Shown here: positions 17,526 through 25,963 of the stretch, one piece after another | Numbering within the stretch: the stretch's first letter is position 1 | Layout: each line of letters starts with the position of its first letter | Assembly: GCA_965247815.1 (NCBI GenBank) | Contig: CBDFHW010000029.1 | Location: 1-64,000 of the forward strand | Direction of reading: 5' to 3' | DNA from: CBDAQA01 sp965247815 | Lineage (GTDB): Bacteria > Planctomycetota > Phycisphaerae > Tepidisphaerales > Tepidisphaeraceae | DNA length: 64,000 nucleotides | Notes under the pieces: model-generated | Told to the model about the DNA's origin: nothing | What the model saw: the letters and a program-made list of their open reading frames with translations, nothing else | The model's database searches: none | Translations under genes and position numbers: made by a program

Positions 17526-18641
17526 TCAAGGTAATAGCGATTCGTAAACCGAACGCCATTTGGGGATGAGCCGGTCCCAGGAAAAATCCGACGCCCGCGA
17601 TCGTGCCGCTTGTCGCAACACCGACCGATCGGACCCCAGCACGGCCGAGAGTAATTTTGCCGAACCGACATACTCTGCAAAATCGCACACCGCACCGGCG
17701 GAAGTGCCGTCGTTATTCTTGAGCAAGTATTTAAATGCCGGAATGTCGTTTAAGACCGGCACCGCGCCGGAGGCCATCGCTTCGACGGCCGAGATTCCGA
17801 ATCCTTCGTGGCGTGACGCCGACACGAACAGGTCGGCGGCTTGGTACTCCGACGGCAAATCCGCTTCGGCGATCTCGCCGGCAACGGTGACGGCGTCCGA
17901 TATCTGCAAGTCGGCGGCGAGCCGCCTTAGCGGGTCGTTCAACTGGTATCGATCCGGGCCAATGATTCGAAGTGTCGCGGGAAGGCCGATTTTTCGGACC
18001 TCGGAGACCGTTCGGATCAGGTGATCGATGCACTTGTTCGGCGAGATGCGACCGACGAACAGAAGGCGATTTTCGATTCGTTTCGGCGATGTCGCGGGCC
18101 TTGCGAACGCCTGCAGGTCTATTCCATTGTCGATTGTGATCGTGTTATGAACACCGTACTCGGCGAAGAGCTGGCGGTCGGCGCCGCCGCATGCGACGAC
18201 CTGATCCACCCAGGGAAGCACCAGCGTCCGGACCGTCGCGAAATATGCGTTTTTGAGCAGCGGCAACTTTGACGTGTGGAAAATTCCCCCGTGGGTCGAG
18301 ACGACGATCGGTTTCCGGTGGACTGCCCGGGCGGCGACTACAAAATCCAGCAAGGCGCCGATCCCGTGCACGTGCAACACGTCGGCCTCTTGCATCTGCT
18401 GCACTGGCAACCACGTTGGTTTGTAATACCGAAGGTCGAGAAATCGCACCCGGCGTACAGGAATGCCGGCGACGACGTCTTGCGGTGGGAGAGCCTTGTC
18501 GCTGCCGGCGATTTTGTTTAACGCGAGCACCGACGACTCGACCCCGGCCGGGCGCAGCTGCGTTGCAAGATCGAGCACGAACCGTTCGAGTCCGCCCGTA
18601 CCGGGGACAAAATCGGTCGTGATGTGCAGGACTTTTATCAC
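17526..18641 (-). CDS. Family-4 glycosyltransferase (GT-B)
   Basis: Retaining glycosyltransferase that uses a nucleotide sugar, probably for exopolysaccharide or surface-glycan assembly at the inner membrane. The GTG at 18641 is chosen because it starts the first Rossmann strand (IKVLHITTDFVPGTGGLERF); an ATG at 18845 would run into the divergent neighbour. The 371 residues contain the N-domain GG loop, the C-domain start NRLLFVGRISPNKCIDHLI, and the donor-binding EX7E motif RHEGFGISAVEAMASG. It is divergent from a second GT4 gene, with 148 bases between start codons that must hold both promoters. Confidence 0.9.
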   Translation of the reverse strand: MIKVLHITTDFVPGTGGLERFVLDLATQLRPAGVESSVLALNKIAGSDKALPPQDVVAGIPVRRVRFLDLRYYKPTWLPVQQMQEADVLHVHGIGALLDFVVAARAVHRKPIVVSTHGGIFHTSKLPLLKNAYFATVRTLVLPWVDQVVACGGADRQLFAEYGVHNTITIDNGIDLQAFARPATSPKRIENRLLFVGRISPNKCIDHLIRTVSEVRKIGLPATLRIIGPDRYQLNDPLRRLAADLQISDAVTVAGEIAEADLPSEYQAADLFVSASRHEGFGISAVEAMASGAVPVLNDIPAFKYLLKNNDGTSAGAVCDFAEYVGSAKLLSAVLGSDRSVLRQAARSRASDFSWDRLIPKWRSVYESLLP

Positions 18642-18789
18642 GGCCGGCACGGTATGAAGCGGGCGGAGAGAAATCAATGATTTGTTGACCGCGTCGAACC
18701 GCCTGGCGCACAGTTCTTGCGTCCTCGGCAGACTGCCGGAGTTCTGTCGGCGTGGGATTTTTTGGCGGATCTTGTAAGCTCGGGTCGGA

Positions 18790-20001
18790 ATGACCGGATC
18801 TACTGCTTCGCCCCTTTCACTACAGAGCAAGGTGCCGCTCCGCATCCTGCATTATGTGCCGGCGGTGCGGCTCGAGCAGGGCGGGGTTGTCCGCGCGATT
18901 CTCGACTGGTGCACCGTACTGGCCGAGCGCGGACACCGTATGACGCTGGTCACCTATAACGGCAAAGATCTCCCGGCAGACTGGTTAGTCGAGACCCCGG
19001 GCAAGCCGCGGGGGTATGTCGTTCCGTTCCCCATGCCGCCGGCAAAGCTGCTCAGCCGAAGCTCGATGAAACTGATCGACGGGCTTTTGTCCGAAACCGA
19101 CGTGCTGCACCTGCACGCGCCCTGGCTGGACGGGAATCGGCAGATTGCCAACTTAGCCCACCGGCGCGGTGTCCCGTATGTTGTCACGCTTCACGGCATG
19201 CTCGACGACTGGGCGATGAGCAACAGCGGATGGAAAAAGCGCGTCTACATGTCGCTATTCGGCCGACGAACCCTGAACCGTGCGGCGTTGGTCCACTGCA
19301 CCGCCTACGCGGAGCTCGCGCAGACCCGAAAGTGGTTCGACCATCCGAATGCAGTCGTGCTGCCGTGTCTGATGGACCTGCAGCCTTATCAGAATCTTGA
19401 ATCACCGGACGCCGGGCTTCAATTAGTGCCGACGCAATTTCGGACCGTCCCGAAGCTGCTGTTCCTCAGCCGACTAAGTGAGCAGAAGGGCGTGCCGACG
19501 CTTCTCCGGGCCGCCGCATTGCTGCGGGACGCGGGTACGCCGTTCGTGTTGCTGCTCGCCGGCACCGGGTTTCCGGAATACGAGAGACTCATTCATCGTT
19601 TGGTCGCCGAGCTGAATCTGACAGAACAAGTCGTCTTTCTCGGGCACATCGACGGGACGACCAAGCTATCGCTGTACCGAGCCGCAGATTTATTCGTGCT
19701 ACCGACCCGGCACGAAAATTTCGGTCTCGTACTCACCGAGGCGATGGCCAGCGGCACCTGCGTCGTCACCACCCGCGGAACCGATATCTGGCCCGAGGTG
19801 CAGTCGGCGGGTGGCGAGATCGCCGAGTCCACCCCGCGTGCAATTGCCGACGCAGTGACACGGTTGCTCGGCGACCCGGCCGAGCGGCGGCGGCGGGGCG
19901 ACAGTTGTCGGCGGTGGGTGATGGAGAATCTGGACGAAGATCGATTGAGCGGTCGGTACGAACAGATGTACCGCGGGATTGTTGCATCAACCCCAGCTTA
20001 A
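18790..20001 (+). CDS. Family-4 glycosyltransferase (GT-B)
   Basis: A second GT-B enzyme of 403 residues. It has the acceptor-domain start LRILHYVPAVRLEQGGVVRA, the LHGMLDDWAMSNSGWKK segment often seen in GT4 enzymes of exopolysaccharide clusters, the C-domain strand PKLLFLSRLSEQKGVPTLL and EX7E motif RHENFGLVLTEAMASGTCVV. It probably extends the same glycan as the divergent GT4, with the decayed GT2 gene downstream. Translation may begin at a later Met or GTG near residue 16, as the first 15 residues are not family sequence. Confidence 0.9.
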   Translation: MTGSTASPLSLQSKVPLRILHYVPAVRLEQGGVVRAILDWCTVLAERGHRMTLVTYNGKDLPADWLVETPGKPRGYVVPFPMPPAKLLSRSSMKLIDGLLSETDVLHLHAPWLDGNRQIANLAHRRGVPYVVTLHGMLDDWAMSNSGWKKRVYMSLFGRRTLNRAALVHCTAYAELAQTRKWFDHPNAVVLPCLMDLQPYQNLESPDAGLQLVPTQFRTVPKLLFLSRLSEQKGVPTLLRAAALLRDAGTPFVLLLAGTGFPEYERLIHRLVAELNLTEQVVFLGHIDGTTKLSLYRAADLFVLPTRHENFGLVLTEAMASGTCVVTTRGTDIWPEVQSAGGEIAESTPRAIADAVTRLLGDPAERRRRGDSCRRWVMENLDEDRLSGRYEQMYRGIVASTPA

Positions 20002-20043
20002 AACCGATCCAGTTAGAATACGCGAACGCTTTCGAAGGACGAG

Positions 20044-20537
20044 TTGGTTGATGTTCTGATTCAGACGCATAACGAGGAAAACGCTTAACTGACATCGGCG
20101 ACACTGGCAGCGGTGACAACGAGGTGCACGAGCACATCGTCGCGACCGGGCCGGTCGGTCATCTCGACAATGACATGCTGCACTTCGCGTTCCCGAAAAT
20201 TCACGCGTTCGTCGAGAAAGACAATCGATACAGTAATTGGGAAGCCGCCGTGCAGTACAAGGACCGTCAGGGTGAAACCGCCGACATCGGCGGGACGCTG
20301 TCAGGAACACGGAAGCTGAAAAACAGGACGCGGCGATTGCCGTTCCGCCCGACGCTGCGATTCATCTACGCGTATTTCCTCCGCGGCGGATTCTTGGACG
20401 GCCAGCCTGGCTACGTATTTTGTCGGTTGCTCTCGATGTACGAGTTCCTGTCGGTCGCAAAATTCACCGAGATGAAACGGCGGGAAAACGACGACCAACG
20501 GATGAAGTCCCTGAGCGCGGTGCCGGCTCGCCAGTAA
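20044..20537 (+). pseudogene. Family-2 glycosyltransferase remnant with the middle deleted
   Basis: The beginning and end of a GT2 enzyme are joined out of frame. From a TTG at 20044 (after GAAGGA) the frame reads VDVLIQTHNEENA, the donor-binding start of GT2 proteins, and hits TAA at 20086. A different frame from about 20091 then gives DIGDTGSGDNEVHEHI, GPVGHLDNDMLHFAF, NRYSNWEA and the membrane-proximal LRFIYAYFLRGGFLDG with YVFCRLLSMYEFLSVAKF. That is the usual ending of lipopolysaccharide-type GT2 enzymes. Roughly 150 residues including the DxD catalytic region are gone. It lies directly after the GT4 gene and was probably part of the same glycan cluster. Confidence 0.8.
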
Positions 20538-20659
20538 TCAAAAAGGCTCTTGCTTGAAGCACTCTCGGCCCCGTGAAGACCCAACGCAGCTTTTAATTTT
20601 ATTCTTGGCTTGCTGACCAGCGGCGAGTGCGGCAAGTATCAGTAAACGAGCAACCTTTG

Positions 20660-21568
20660 CTATCCCAATAGCCCACGTTCCCGCAGATAGTTCAACACCA
20701 GCGTGTCAAATGGCACCGCCGTGCTGGTGAACAGGTACGTCCCGCCGCGGCGGGTGATGTAGTCTTTGAGCCCCAGGCAGTAAGCATTTAGATTGGCTTT
20801 GTACTGCTTGATCAGCGGCTGTGTGATCGATACCTCAGCTTCGTCGGCGTCCTCGATGTCCTGCAATTTGAGATCGCCTTGCAGATCGGGCTCGATCTCC
20901 TGCGGGCTTAGTGTCTGGATGCAGAACAGGTCGTAATTTCCCCCGGCCACATACCGCAGCGCGTTTTCATAGCCGCTTTTGTCGAAGAAATCGCTGAGAA
21001 CCACGCACACGCCTTTACGGCGATTGCCGAGCGCGAACCGCTTGCATGCCGCCGCGAGGTCGCTGGTGCCCTGCGGTTGCAGCTTGCCGACGAAGTCCAT
21101 CATCTGGTTTACTTTGGTCCGGCCACGCATCGCGCCGGTGTCGGCGACGACGGTGTCGCTCATGGCCGCGATCGTCACGCGGTTGTAGTTGACCAGCCCG
21201 ATGTACCCGAGCGCGGCCGCAACCTGCTTGATGTAAAACGCCTTATTCGGGTTCCCGTAATCACAGCTTTTGCTGACATCGAGCAGGACGTACAGCGACA
21301 GGTCTTCCTCTTCGAGAAACAATTTGAGCAGCAGTTTTTCGAGCCGGGCGTAGATGTTCCAATCGATGAAGCGAAGGTCGTCTCCGACGGAGTAGTTTCG
21401 GAAATCCGCGAACTCGACCGATTGCCCCTGCCGCTTGCTGCGGCGTTCGCCTTTCATCTTCCCGGCAAGCAATTTTCGGCTGACCACGTCGAGCTGATCC
21501 AGCCGGGCCATGAATTGCGGGGACAGTAGCAACGATTGCCGCGAGGTTGGGTCGGCGATTTGGGTCAT
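20660..21568 (-). CDS. DUF58 family protein (MoxR-associated type)
   Basis: DUF58 proteins are VWA-like and usually pair with MoxR AAA ATPases as chaperone or assembly systems. The ATG at 21568 gives 302 residues; the frame extends seven codons further to a GTG. Family marks are KMKGERRSKRQGQSVEFADF, RNYSVGDDLRFIDWNIYAR and the von Willebrand-like strand YVLLDVSKSCDYGNP, which keeps a DxSxS-like MIDAS start. The C-terminus (RRGGTYLFTSTAVPFDTLVL) is typical. No moxR gene is in the immediate neighbourhood, which is unusual but common in planctomycetes. Confidence 0.9.
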   Translation of the reverse strand: MTQIADPTSRQSLLLSPQFMARLDQLDVVSRKLLAGKMKGERRSKRQGQSVEFADFRNYSVGDDLRFIDWNIYARLEKLLLKLFLEEEDLSLYVLLDVSKSCDYGNPNKAFYIKQVAAALGYIGLVNYNRVTIAAMSDTVVADTGAMRGRTKVNQMMDFVGKLQPQGTSDLAAACKRFALGNRRKGVCVVLSDFFDKSGYENALRYVAGGNYDLFCIQTLSPQEIEPDLQGDLKLQDIEDADEAEVSITQPLIKQYKANLNAYCLGLKDYITRRGGTYLFTSTAVPFDTLVLNYLRERGLLG

Positions 21569-21619
21569 GACTGACAACGATGTTGCCACAGACGGACGCC
21601 AAAGAATACTGACAAATAT

Positions 21620-21817
21620 TCAGCCGAGCACTTCGATGGTCCCGTCGTGTTCTTTGCGATTAATGATGCCGGCAACTTCCTCGGCCTGCTTGCGGTCTTT
21701 GCAGAGAATCCGGAATTCGCTTTTGTCCGTTTTTCCGTTCCAGACGGCGAACTTTCCGCCGAGAAACATTGCCACACGGACTTTTCCGCTATTAGGCGGG
21801 ATTGAATACTGGGCCAT
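21620..21817 (-). CDS. Small conserved-type protein
   Basis: A 65-residue protein from the ATG at 21817 (MAQYSIPPNSGKVRVAMFLG). It has an alternating hydrophobic pattern (KFAVWNGKTDKSEFRILC) and a helical end with KDRKQAEEVAGIINRK, suggesting a small alpha/beta domain. The frame opens 13 codons earlier. The function is unrecognised; it is placed upstream of, and on the same strand as, the DUF58 gene. Confidence 0.55.
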   Translation of the reverse strand: MAQYSIPPNSGKVRVAMFLGGKFAVWNGKTDKSEFRILCKDRKQAEEVAGIINRKEHDGTIEVLG

Positions 21818-21970
21818 AGCGCAGTCGATTTTACAACAATCGGCAAGCAGATACACGCCCGGCCGGATGGCGTGCGTGTGCGGACGCCTGCCGGCGACCG
21901 GTTCTTTCCCGCACTTGCTTGGCAGTCCCGTCGAGCGGACCTATTATTCCGACTCAATCGAAGGAGCGTT

Positions 21971-22741
21971 ATGTTGTTCGGAATATGCACCGGCTGGGAA
22001 AATGCCGGTGCGGTAAAGGCAGCGGGTTGGGATTACATCGAGGAAAACGTCCAGTCGCTGCTGCAACCCGCCAGGGGCGACGAGCAGTGGACGGCACCGA
22101 CTGACCCGCAGTTGCCGATCCACGCATCCAACGTGCTCGTGCCCGGTTCGCTAAAAATCGTCGGGCCGGATGCGAATGCGGATCTTCTTCGGAACCATAT
22201 GCAAACCGTGGTCGCGCGGGCCGCGAAGGTCGGGATCTCGACCCTGGTGTTTGGCAGCGGGGTGGCGAGGAATATCCCTGACGGTTTTGACCGGGAAACG
22301 GCGTCGAAGCAGATCATCGAGTTCGCCCGTACGAGCGCCGCCATCGCGGCCGCGTTTCGCATCACGATCGTGCTCGAGCCATTGAACACCGGCGAATGCA
22401 ACATCGTAAATTCCGTCGCCGAGGCAATGCGGTATGTGAAGGCCGTCGATCACCCGGCGTTTCAATGCCTCGTCGACAGCTATCATTTCTGGCTGGAAGA
22501 CGAACCGCTGGAAAATCTTCGCCGGGCTATGCCATCCATCAAACACGTGCACGTGGCAGACAAAGAAGGGCGTGTGGCGCCGGGCCTCAGCGGGAAAGCG
22601 GACTACCGCCCCTTTTTCCGCGTGCTCAAGCAGGGCGGCTACGACGCCAGAATCAGTTTCGAGGGCACCGCGATGCACGACTTCACGGCGACCGCGCCGG
22701 CGGTGCTCGAATTCCTACAACGACAGTGGAACGAAGCGTAA
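21971..22741 (+). CDS. Sugar phosphate isomerase/epimerase-like TIM barrel
   Basis: AP endonuclease 2 / xylose isomerase-like barrel of 256 residues, likely acting on a sugar or polyol. The ATG at 21971 follows AAGGAG at a good distance and starts the first strand MLFGICTGWENAG. Other strands and metal ligands are WDYIEENVQSLL, the Glu in ITIVLEPLNTGECN, the Asp and His in FQCLVDSYHFWLED, His in IKHVHVADKEGR, and the last Glu in DARISFEGTAM. These match the metal-binding pattern of the family. The substrate is unknown. The stop is 67 bases before serC. Confidence 0.85.
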   Translation: MLFGICTGWENAGAVKAAGWDYIEENVQSLLQPARGDEQWTAPTDPQLPIHASNVLVPGSLKIVGPDANADLLRNHMQTVVARAAKVGISTLVFGSGVARNIPDGFDRETASKQIIEFARTSAAIAAAFRITIVLEPLNTGECNIVNSVAEAMRYVKAVDHPAFQCLVDSYHFWLEDEPLENLRRAMPSIKHVHVADKEGRVAPGLSGKADYRPFFRVLKQGGYDARISFEGTAMHDFTATAPAVLEFLQRQWNEA

Positions 22742-22808
22742 ACAGTCAGCTTCAACGCCATTGTGAGCCAGAGACGGACGTTCTTACATTCACATTCAAC
22801 GAGTAAAC

Positions 22809-23888
22809 ATGTCCCATCGAATCTTCAACTTCAGTGCCGGCCCCGCGATGCTTCCGACCGAGGTACTTGAAAAGTCGGCCGAGGCCTTGCTCGATTTTAA
22901 GGGCAAAGGATTCGGGATCGGCGAAGTCAGCCACCGAGGGAAGGAATTCGAGGGCGTGAACGACGAAGCGAACGCGTTGTGCAAAAAGCTTCTGGGTATC
23001 GGCGACACGCACGACGTCCTGTTCCTGCAGGGCGGCGCGACATTGTTTTTTACGCTGGTACCACTGAATTATCTGCACCGCTCGGCCGACTACTTGGTCA
23101 GTGGCGAGTGGAGCAAAAAAGCAATCGTCGCCGGCAAAGAGCTCGGGACTGTCCATTCCGTGGCTTCCAGCGAGGCGAGCAATTTTGATCAATCCCCGTT
23201 GCCGGAATCCTGGCGAATGTCGGCCGACGCGGACTATTTCCACGTCTGCTCGAACGAGACCGTGCACGGACATCGGCTTCCCGTGTGGCCGAAGCACCCG
23301 AATCTGATAGTCGATGCCAGCAGCGAGTTCATGTCCCGCCCGCACCCGATCGGTGAATGCGCCTTGGTTTACGGCGGGGCACAGAAAAACCTCGGACCTG
23401 CCGGCGTGGTGCTCGTTATCGTCCGGAAAGACCAGCACGCGAAACAGAAGAAAACGCTCAGTAAGTTATGGAGCTTCAAAGATCAGGCCGAGAACCGGTC
23501 CATGATCAACACCCCCCCGACGTTCGGCGTTTACATCCTGCTCGAGATCTTCAAGTGGCTCGAACGACAGGGCGGCTTGGCCGCGATGGAAAAACACAAC
23601 GCCGCCAAAGCCGCCCTGATATACGACACAATCGACGCAAGTAACGGTTTCTATGCAGGCACGGTAGTGAACAAAGACCAGCGATCGCACATGAATGTCA
23701 CCTTCCGCCTGCCCGATGAAAAACAGACTGAAGCTTTTTTGAAAGCCACTGCGGAAAATGCGATGGTTGGGCTTAAAGGGTACAGGACGGTCGGTGGAGT
23801 TCGCGCGAGTATTTACAACGCTATGCCAATCGAAGGCTGCCAGGCACTGGCACAATTCATGAAAGACTTTGCCGGAAAGAATGCCTGA
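22809..23888 (+). CDS. serC: Phosphoserine aminotransferase
   Basis: PLP enzyme that converts 3-phosphohydroxypyruvate and glutamate to phosphoserine in serine biosynthesis; it also acts in vitamin B6 synthesis in some bacteria. The 359-residue length and motifs are canonical: IFNFSAGPAMLPTEVLEKSA, GIGEVSHRGKEFE, FLQGGATLFFTLVPLN, the Schiff-base lysine in VYGGAQKNLGPAGV and NVTFRLPDEKQTEAFLK. The last residues (YNAMPIEGCQALAQFMKDF) are as expected. It faces the DUF4142 lipoprotein gene with 20 bases between their stops. Confidence 0.97.
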   Translation: MSHRIFNFSAGPAMLPTEVLEKSAEALLDFKGKGFGIGEVSHRGKEFEGVNDEANALCKKLLGIGDTHDVLFLQGGATLFFTLVPLNYLHRSADYLVSGEWSKKAIVAGKELGTVHSVASSEASNFDQSPLPESWRMSADADYFHVCSNETVHGHRLPVWPKHPNLIVDASSEFMSRPHPIGECALVYGGAQKNLGPAGVVLVIVRKDQHAKQKKTLSKLWSFKDQAENRSMINTPPTFGVYILLEIFKWLERQGGLAAMEKHNAAKAALIYDTIDASNGFYAGTVVNKDQRSHMNVTFRLPDEKQTEAFLKATAENAMVGLKGYRTVGGVRASIYNAMPIEGCQALAQFMKDFAGKNA

Positions 23889-23908
23889 CAGCGGCCGACA
23901 AACGCTGA

Positions 23909-24436
23909 TCACATTCCTGGCTGAAGTTGCTGGGCCATCTGCAAGTGCATGCGAAGCGTCGGCAACAGTTCGTTCGCAAGTGCCTTGACCTGCGGATCGC
24001 TGCCATTGTTTGCTTCGTCCTCATCGAGCGAGATTGTATCTTTGTGCGCGGCAATCTGAAGATCGGTGTACGCCTTGTCGAATTCGGCGCCTGATTTCCC
24101 TTTCAGCTCGTCGACCATTTTCTGGTGCGAATCGTCCAGCTTCGTCGGCAGCATCACGCTCTTGTCTCGGGCAAGAGCCGACACTTTTTCGCCTGCCATA
24201 TGATGATCTTTGATCATCGACTGTGCGAAATCTTTAACAGAAGCATTCTGGCTTTGCGTTGTGGCGAGCTGACTCGATTCAATTTCGGTTTCATTCCCAA
24301 TTGTGATGTTCTTAAAGAACGAATTGTCGCCGCTCGACAGCATTACGCTGTCTCGCCCACCGAGCTGTTCGGTTGACTGACTGCAACCCGCGAGGAGACA
24401 AAACGCAGCAGCGAGTGAAAGACTTTGCTTGACCAT
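23909..24436 (-). CDS. DUF4142 ferritin-like lipoprotein
   Basis: The ATG at 24436 gives 175 residues beginning with a lipoprotein signal (SLSLAAAFCLLAGC). The mature part is the helical DUF4142 domain: FFKNITIGNETEIESSQLA, VKDFAQSMIKDHHMAGEKV, and a terminal helix with KALANELLPTLRMHLQMAQQ. Family members are envelope proteins with a four-helix ferritin-like bundle and no known enzymatic activity, sometimes stress-induced. An upstream in-frame start at 24532 would place the signal internally, so 24436 is chosen. Confidence 0.85.
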   Translation of the reverse strand: MVKQSLSLAAAFCLLAGCSQSTEQLGGRDSVMLSSGDNSFFKNITIGNETEIESSQLATTQSQNASVKDFAQSMIKDHHMAGEKVSALARDKSVMLPTKLDDSHQKMVDELKGKSGAEFDKAYTDLQIAAHKDTISLDEDEANNGSDPQVKALANELLPTLRMHLQMAQQLQPGM

Positions 24437-24545
24437 GACAGAACTCCGTGTTTGATATCGCCTCGGCAGAACTCCTGCGACAGGATTTCTCAAACCGGAC
24501 GCTTCGATAGTGCAAAGCAACGGATGTTCCAAAGCCCCGAAACCT

Positions 24546-25037
24546 TTAGATAAAATCGTATTGAACGCTGATGCTCACGTCCGCTCCCGAGGCCGGCAGC
24601 GAGATCGTCGCTTCCTGAAACGTCGCCGCCCGACGGCGGGGCTTGGGGTTATTAGCAACCCCGTACCCTTCGGTCGGAATGCCTAAAAAGTTTTTGTCCA
24701 TGCCGCCGTTGTTGTTCTCGTCGTGCAGTACGGACAGGCCGAAATTCCCGGGCGGAAGATCGGCCGTGAAGACCCCATCCCCAGACGCGGGTTTGACCTG
24801 CCAGTTCACCGCGTTCGCCTGCGTGCTCGGAAACCCGTCCGCCTTGTCAAACACCCCAAAGATGAGCTTGCCGTTTTTGTTTCGAAGGTCGGTGACTCTG
24901 ACGATGAGTCGGGCCGTTTTCACAGACGGGGCTGTCGACGGCACGACGCGGGCCGCGGTCGTCTGCACGGCCGGGGGTTTGTCGCACGCGGTTGCAAAGA
25001 GGATTAGATTCACCACGCAGAACATCCGACGCATCAT
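24546..25037 (-). CDS. DUF2141 lipoprotein
   Basis: A 163-residue exported lipoprotein (CVVNLILFATACDKPP) with a DUF2141 beta-sandwich: ARLIVRVTDLRNKNGKLIFG, GVFTADLPPGNFGLSVLHD and the DxNxNG-type acidic loop DENNNGGMDKNFLGIPTEGY. The end ADVSISVQYDF completes the last strand. The family is found in the periplasm with no known biochemical role. It is downstream of rpsD on the same strand but separated from it by a hairpin. Confidence 0.88.
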   Translation of the reverse strand: MMRRMFCVVNLILFATACDKPPAVQTTAARVVPSTAPSVKTARLIVRVTDLRNKNGKLIFGVFDKADGFPSTQANAVNWQVKPASGDGVFTADLPPGNFGLSVLHDENNNGGMDKNFLGIPTEGYGVANNPKPRRRAATFQEATISLPASGADVSISVQYDFI

Positions 25038-25053
25038 GCTGCTCCAAACGTAA

Positions 25054-25083
25054 ACGCCCCACGGACAAGCGTCCGCGGGGCGT
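25054..25083 (-). terminator. Hairpin downstream of rpsD
   Basis: A 13-base stem with one mismatch (ACGCCCCACGGAC / GTCCGCGGGGCGT, loop AAGC) sits 28 bases after the rpsD stop, followed on the minus strand by a weak TTTACGTTT run. It is likely an intrinsic terminator. Confidence 0.6.
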
Positions 25084-25110
25084 CAGTGTATCGAGATAAC
25101 TTAAACCGGC

Positions 25111-25707
25111 TTACCGATAAAATTCGATGATCAGGTTCATGTTCACTTCGAACGGAACATCTTCGGGAACCGGCAGGGCGTTGATCTTGGCGGTCAACTG
25201 AGCCGGGTTGAATTCCAGCCAGCCCGGCACGTTGTGACCCGCGCCCTGTTCCATGTTGTCACGGAGCAGTTTGTGGATGCCTTCCTTGAAGGTGATCGTC
25301 TGCCCGGGTTTGACAATGTAGCTGGCGATATCGGTCTTGGTGCCGTCGACCAGAACGTGCCCGTGGGCGACAATCTGCCGGGCCGCCCAGATGCTGCGCC
25401 CGACACCGAGCCGGCGGAGCACGTTATCAAGGCGGGTCTCCAGCAGCTGCTGCAGCGTGTTGGCCGTGTTACCCTTGGACTTCTTAGCGATGTCCAGGAA
25501 CCGGCGGAACTGCTTTTCCTGCATGCTGTAGTGGAAGCGAAGCTTCTGCTTTTCGGTCAGACGAACGCCGTATTCGGTGTTACGACGACCGCGAAACCCG
25601 TGCATGCCCGGCAGGGTCAGTTCTTCTTTAGTGTGTTTCGGATTGTCCGCGATTGGGACTTGGCAACGACGCGACAACTTGACCTTTGGACCCAGATACC
25701 GGCCCAT
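25111..25707 (-). CDS. rpsD: 30S ribosomal protein S4
   Basis: Primary 16S rRNA-binding protein of the small subunit. The 198 residues begin GRYLGPKVKLSRRCQVPI and contain MHGFRGRRNTEYGVRLTEKQ, RLDNVLRRLGVGRSIWAARQ, the S4 RNA-binding core IVAHGHVLVDGTKTDIASY and the ending PFEVNMNLIIEFYR. Cysteine-zinc motifs found in some S4 types are absent. It lies alone here, away from the rpsM-rpsK-rpoA operon where S4 sits in many bacteria. Confidence 0.97.
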   Translation of the reverse strand: MGRYLGPKVKLSRRCQVPIADNPKHTKEELTLPGMHGFRGRRNTEYGVRLTEKQKLRFHYSMQEKQFRRFLDIAKKSKGNTANTLQQLLETRLDNVLRRLGVGRSIWAARQIVAHGHVLVDGTKTDIASYIVKPGQTITFKEGIHKLLRDNMEQGAGHNVPGWLEFNPAQLTAKINALPVPEDVPFEVNMNLIIEFYR

Positions 25708-25963
25708 GACTGCTCCAATTTCTACCCCGATCGGATCGGGGCCTCAGGACACGCGTGGCGACGAGCAACCGTATAGAAAAGGTCCGTCGACTTACACGCC
25801 GGTGACCGCAGGGCATGGTTCTGAGGCATGCACAACGGGTTCCCCGGACCAGTTCCGAATCGGATCTGATTCATCGAGGGAGGATAAAGTCTACAGAATT
25901 GTCGCACCGAAGCAACTCGGCGCAGTGTCATTCTGCTGCCCCGGTTTAGGTTATCATGCGTGC

